DNA of 64,000 nucleotides from Vreelandella zhaodongensis (GTDB lineage: Bacteria > Pseudomonadota > Gammaproteobacteria > Pseudomonadales > Halomonadaceae), in NCBI RefSeq assembly GCF_013415115.1, contig NZ_JACCDD010000002.1, positions 62,001-126,000 of the forward strand. The letters run 5' to 3'. The notes under the pieces are model-generated. The model saw only the letters and a program-made list of their open reading frames with translations. It had not been told where the DNA came from and ran no database searches. Positions 63,453-64,000 of the stretch are shown in pieces. Within the stretch, counting starts at the first letter, position 1, and each line of letters starts with the position of its first letter. The position numbers were made by a program, and so were the translations under genes.

Positions 63453-64000
63453 GTGGTTCAATCGCTCTCTTCGCACACAGAATCCCGCGCTTCGCTATAC
63501 AAAGCATGGAGCGTGCATGTCTTTACGGCCAGTGGCGTACTGCTCGGCACGATGGCGCTGCTCTCACTGATCGACAACAATCCAGTTGCCTGCCTTCTCT
63601 GGCTGGGCGCCGCGATGATGATCGATGGGGTCGACGGCACCTTAGCACGCAAATATGAAGTAAAAACGATACTGCCTCACTTCGATGGCTCGACGCTCGA
63701 CATGGTCATCGATTACCTTACTTGGGCGTTTATTCCTGCCCTTTTCATCTACTACTTTATTGACTTGCCGTCTAATTTTTCACTGCTTGCCGTGTTCATT
63801 ATCCTGCTGTCATCGATGTTCTGCTTCTGCAACACCAATATGAAAAGCCAGGATAATTACTTTGTTGGCTTTCCTGCTGCCTGGAACATTGCTGCGGCCT
63901 ATTTTTATATTCTCGATTTACCGCCCTTCATCACCTTTGCGTCTATCGTTTTTCTGGCCATTCTTACCGTGACTAAGATGAAGTTCCTCCACCCGTTTCG
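63453..64000 (+). CDS. pcs: phosphatidylcholine synthase, partial (runs off right edge)
   Basis: About 182 residues are visible. The CDP-alcohol phosphotransferase motif is complete (DGVDGTLAR, then HFDGSTLDMVID), and the preceding AWSVHVFTASGVLLG is typical of Pcs, which condenses choline with CDP-diacylglycerol at the inner membrane. Several hydrophobic segments follow. No ATG lies in frame upstream; GTG 63453 with GGGG 5 nt before it is taken as the start. The C-terminus is beyond the window. Confidence 0.88.
   Translation, partial: MVQSLSSHTESRASLYKAWSVHVFTASGVLLGTMALLSLIDNNPVACLLWLGAAMMIDGVDGTLARKYEVKTILPHFDGSTLDMVIDYLTWAFIPALFIYYFIDLPSNFSLLAVFIILLSSMFCFCNTNMKSQDNYFVGFPAAWNIAAAYFYILDLPPFITFASIVFLAILTVTKMKFLHPF

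Noticed and set aside
1..64000. CRISPR array, prophage, intact insertion sequence, tRNA or rRNA
   Set aside because: No regularly spaced repeats, phage structural genes, transposase frames or RNA-gene signatures were seen.

Overview
The window looks like a chromosome segment of a gammaproteobacterium close to Halomonas (Halomonadaceae). This is inferred from gene content and protein character, not from a marker gene: a complete Puu/Pot putrescine route, a phosphatidylcholine synthase, a YaiO-type polysaccharide operon and a periplasmic formate dehydrogenase with DUF3305/DUF3306 companions. I see no rRNA, tRNA, CRISPR array, prophage or intact insertion sequence. Most genes sit in tight, translationally coupled operons.

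Positions 1-10.3 kb concern guanidino compounds and polyamines. They hold a YjiH-type membrane protein, an agmatinase/guanidinobutyrase, a divergent sigma-54 activator (with a good -24/-12 promoter and repeated upstream sites between the two), and a six-gene minus-strand operon puuB-puuA-potF-potG-potH-potI for uptake and gamma-glutamylation of putrescine. About 0.9 kb of non-coding, apparently decayed DNA follows.

Positions 11.1-16.4 kb hold a five-gene operon: CHASE3 histidine kinase, receiver-only response regulator, YaiO-like outer-membrane barrel, HEAT-repeat membrane protein and processive family-2 glycosyltransferase. It looks like a phospho-controlled exopolysaccharide machine. Positions 16.5-21.0 kb carry methionine salvage (mtnA; mtnBCD; mtnK). 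Then come a membrane diguanylate cyclase and a sodium:solute symporter.

Positions 24.6-34.4 kb form a Wsp-like chemosensory operon: receptor, CheB, CheR-TPR, CheA-REC, CheY, an Hpt-REC-REC-GGDEF protein and two CheW proteins. The predicted output is cyclic-di-GMP.

Positions 34.4-50 kb are devoted to molybdenum cofactor and formate dehydrogenase. There are moeA and moaB, DUF1244, the fdh structural operon (FdhC, FdhB, cysteine-type FdhA, a small Tat protein, a TorD-like chaperone, a polyferredoxin, DUF3306, DUF3305), and a divergent coupled operon fdhD-mobA-moeA-moaA-CobW GTPase.

Positions 50-64 kb hold a large PAS-GGDEF-EAL protein, a LysR regulator with a perfect FNR/Anr-type box upstream, a small membrane protein, an RND efflux pair with a divergent TetR and a cluster of palindromic operators, an FMN riboswitch with terminator ahead of a RibH2-type lumazine synthase, a GNAT/MocR divergent pair, DNA-3-methyladenine glycosylase I and the start of phosphatidylcholine synthase.
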